Below, in pieces: positions 4,156 through 6,068 of a stretch of DNA of 6,068 bases. The position numbers and the translations under genes were made by a program. The notes under the pieces were generated by a model. The model made no database searches. It was not told the DNA's origin and saw only the letters and a list, made by a program, of their open reading frames with translations. The stretch is from Dehalococcoidia bacterium (GTDB taxonomy: Bacteria > Chloroflexota > Dehalococcoidia > SAR202 > UBA11138), in the NCBI GenBank assembly GCA_012270665.1, contig JAAXHY010000350.1, positions 3,079 to 9,146 of the forward strand, given 5' to 3'. Numbering within the stretch: position 1 is the first letter of the stretch; each line of letters starts with the position of its first letter.

Positions 4156-4275
4156 GTAGCGGTTCGATGGATGAGACCCTCCGGGCCGACCGTCACCTTA
4201 TATAACGAACCGAAAGTATGAATAGTTAGCGCGATCTGGCGACTTTCGCGCGGATATGCGGGGAGTTTCACACTC
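4156..4275 (+). other. Structured 5' leader of the hspR operon
   Basis: No gene is visible in this stretch. Three inverted repeats can be seen: CGGTTCG (4160-4166) with CGAACCG (4206-4212), GCGCGA (4229-4234) with TCGCGC (4246-4251), and GAGT (4263-4266) with ACTC (4272-4275). The last would fold the end of the GGGAG Shine-Dalgarno (4261-4265) against the bases just before the ATG. The stems are short, and any regulatory role such as thermosensing is speculative. Confidence 0.3.
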
Positions 4276-4608
4276 ATGCAAGAAGGTGTTTACGTCATAA
4301 GCGTGGCCGCGCGTATTCTGGAAATGCACCCCCAGACTCTACGAAAATATGAGAGAGTGGGCCTGGTTATGCCGTCTCGCACCAGGGGAATGTCCCGACT
4401 ATACTCCGACGAGGACATCGCCCGGCTCAAGCTGATAAAGCACCTGGTGGAAAATCTGGGGCTCAACCATGCGGGCGTCCACCTGGCCATGGAACTCTTC
4501 AGCCGCATGGCTCGCATGAGACGGCAGATGGCCGAGTTGGAAGGCCAGCCTCTCAGGGAGGCGCTCAACGACAGCCTGGACGAAATGTTCAAGCTGCTCG
4601 CCGGATGA
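4276..4608 (+). CDS. hspR: HspR, MerR-family heat-shock repressor
   Basis: 110 residues. An N-terminal MerR-type winged helix-turn-helix covers roughly residues 5-72: VYVISVAARILEMHPQTLRK (5-24) with the recognition helix, then YERVGLVMPSRTRGMSRLYS (25-44) and a DIARLKLIKHLVENLGLNHAGV segment (47-68). A short C-terminal coiled coil (about 75-108) replaces an effector domain. This is the HspR layout; in Actinobacteria HspR uses DnaK as co-repressor and binds HAIR sites to shut off dnaK operons. Here it is the first gene of the operon, 33 nt before grpE, with GGGAG 10 nt before the ATG. A HAIR-like site lies in the promoter about 136 bp upstream, consistent with autoregulation. It is complete. 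Other MerR regulators such as GlnR are less likely given the grpE-dnaK neighbours. Confidence 0.9.
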   Translation: MQEGVYVISVAARILEMHPQTLRKYERVGLVMPSRTRGMSRLYSDEDIARLKLIKHLVENLGLNHAGVHLAMELFSRMARMRRQMAELEGQPLREALNDSLDEMFKLLAG

Positions 4609-4641
4609 TACGAAACCTGTATTTGGAGGACATAAGGCTTA

Positions 4642-5226
4642 ATGACCGAAGACAGACAACCCGATATTCAGGACATCGAGGGCCAGTTTGAGGGGAGCCC
4701 CGAAGACTCTCCCGACCTGCAAGAGCGGCTGGAAGAGGCCGAGCGAGAGCGCGACCAGTTCAGGACCCTCGCCCTCCGCTACAAGGCCGACCTCGAAAAC
4801 TACAAGAAGCGCGCCGCGAGCGAGTTGGACGAGACCAGGGAGCGCGCCAACGCGCAGCTCCTTCTCAAGCTGATTGGCGTCGCCGACGACTTCAATCGCG
4901 CCCTCGACTACATCCCAGAAGACGCTTCCGGCGACGGCTGGGTCGAGGGCCTGCGCCTCACCCAGCGCAGCATCGAGAACGTTATGCAGACCGAGGGCCT
5001 TTCTCGAATCGAGGCCGCCATCGGCCATCCGTTCGACGTTTACGAACACGAGGCCGTGTTCTTCGAGCCGACCGACGAGGTTGACGAGGGAACGGTCGTC
5101 CGAGTTGTGAGAAACGGCTACAAACTCAGAAATCGCGTGCTTCGCGCGGCGCAGGTCAGCGTCGCGCAGGCCGTGCGGACGGAAGAAAACACACAAACCG
5201 AAATACATGACCAGGAGGCTCAATAG
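4642..5226 (+). CDS. grpE: GrpE, nucleotide-exchange factor for DnaK
   Basis: 194 residues, normal length. An acidic N-terminal tail (1-25) leads into a long coiled coil (about 26-90, with LALRYKADLENYKKRAASEL at 43-62), the dimerisation stalk. The C-terminal beta-wing domain contains GHPFDVYEHEAVF (128-140) and the GrpE signature from DEGTVV (148-153) through NGYKLRNRVLRAAQVSV (158-174). The usual RVLRPAMV reads RVLRAAQV here, a mild variation. GrpE opens the DnaK nucleotide cleft to release ADP and acts as the thermosensor of the chaperone cycle. GGAGG (4625-4629) lies 12 nt and AAGG (4634-4637) 4 nt before the ATG. The stop TAG directly abuts the dnaK ATG, so the two are co-transcribed and probably translationally coupled. 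Confidence 0.95.
   Translation: MTEDRQPDIQDIEGQFEGSPEDSPDLQERLEEAERERDQFRTLALRYKADLENYKKRAASELDETRERANAQLLLKLIGVADDFNRALDYIPEDASGDGWVEGLRLTQRSIENVMQTEGLSRIEAAIGHPFDVYEHEAVFFEPTDEVDEGTVVRVVRNGYKLRNRVLRAAQVSVAQAVRTEENTQTEIHDQEAQ

Positions 5227-6068
<842 letters not shown>

Noticed and set aside
4226..4254. CIRCE (HrcA operator) before hspR
   Set aside because: TTAGCGCGA...TCGCGC resembles the start of TTAGCACTC-N9-GAGTGCTAA, but the inner arm and right half do not match; HspR control is better supported.

Overview
The window looks like a bacterial chromosome of fairly high GC content. The gene content fits a Chloroflexota (Dehalococcoidia-like) genome: a CBS-less GuaB3-type IMP dehydrogenase, an hspR-grpE-dnaK heat-shock cluster, an Uma2 protein and a small CPRC/CLQC zinc-ribbon protein. 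This assignment is an inference from gene content; there is no rRNA or other phylogenetic marker to confirm it.

Left part (1-1674). A possible C-terminal tail of an upstream gene ends at 69. A short SelW/Rdx-type thioredoxin-fold gene follows at 138-395, and it can be read in full only if the in-frame TGA at 183-185 is selenocysteine. That TGA sits exactly at the second redox position of a C-x-x-U motif. A hairpin with bacterial SECIS geometry lies directly 3' of it. Next comes guaB3 (490-1632), with a strong Shine-Dalgarno sequence and a weak intrinsic terminator.

Middle part (about 1680-3800). This is a less GC-rich accessory segment. It holds a truncated HNH nuclease core (1741-1905), a Cys/His-rich small protein starting on the next base (1906-2163), an Uma2-family nuclease-fold protein (2267-2824), and a minus-strand toxin-antitoxin pair of the HI1419/HI1420 (HigB/HigA-like) type (3573-2965). 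Two nearly identical 42-bp direct repeats, each a GC-rich terminator hairpin that points leftward, bracket the toxin-antitoxin module.

Right part (3811-6068). A 55-aa zinc-ribbon gene on the minus strand and the plus-strand hspR-grpE-dnaK cluster diverge from one compact regulatory site. Two sigma70-like promoters, one per strand, have their -35 boxes inside the two arms of a palindrome that matches the core and spacing of the HspR operator (HAIR). HspR probably represses its own chaperone operon here, and perhaps the zinc-ribbon gene as well. GrpE is the nucleotide-exchange factor for DnaK. DnaK runs off the right edge of the window.

The most notable items are the TGA-containing SelW-like gene, which ordinary gene calling would truncate or miss, and the shared HAIR-like divergent promoter that may place the small zinc-ribbon gene in the heat-shock regulon.
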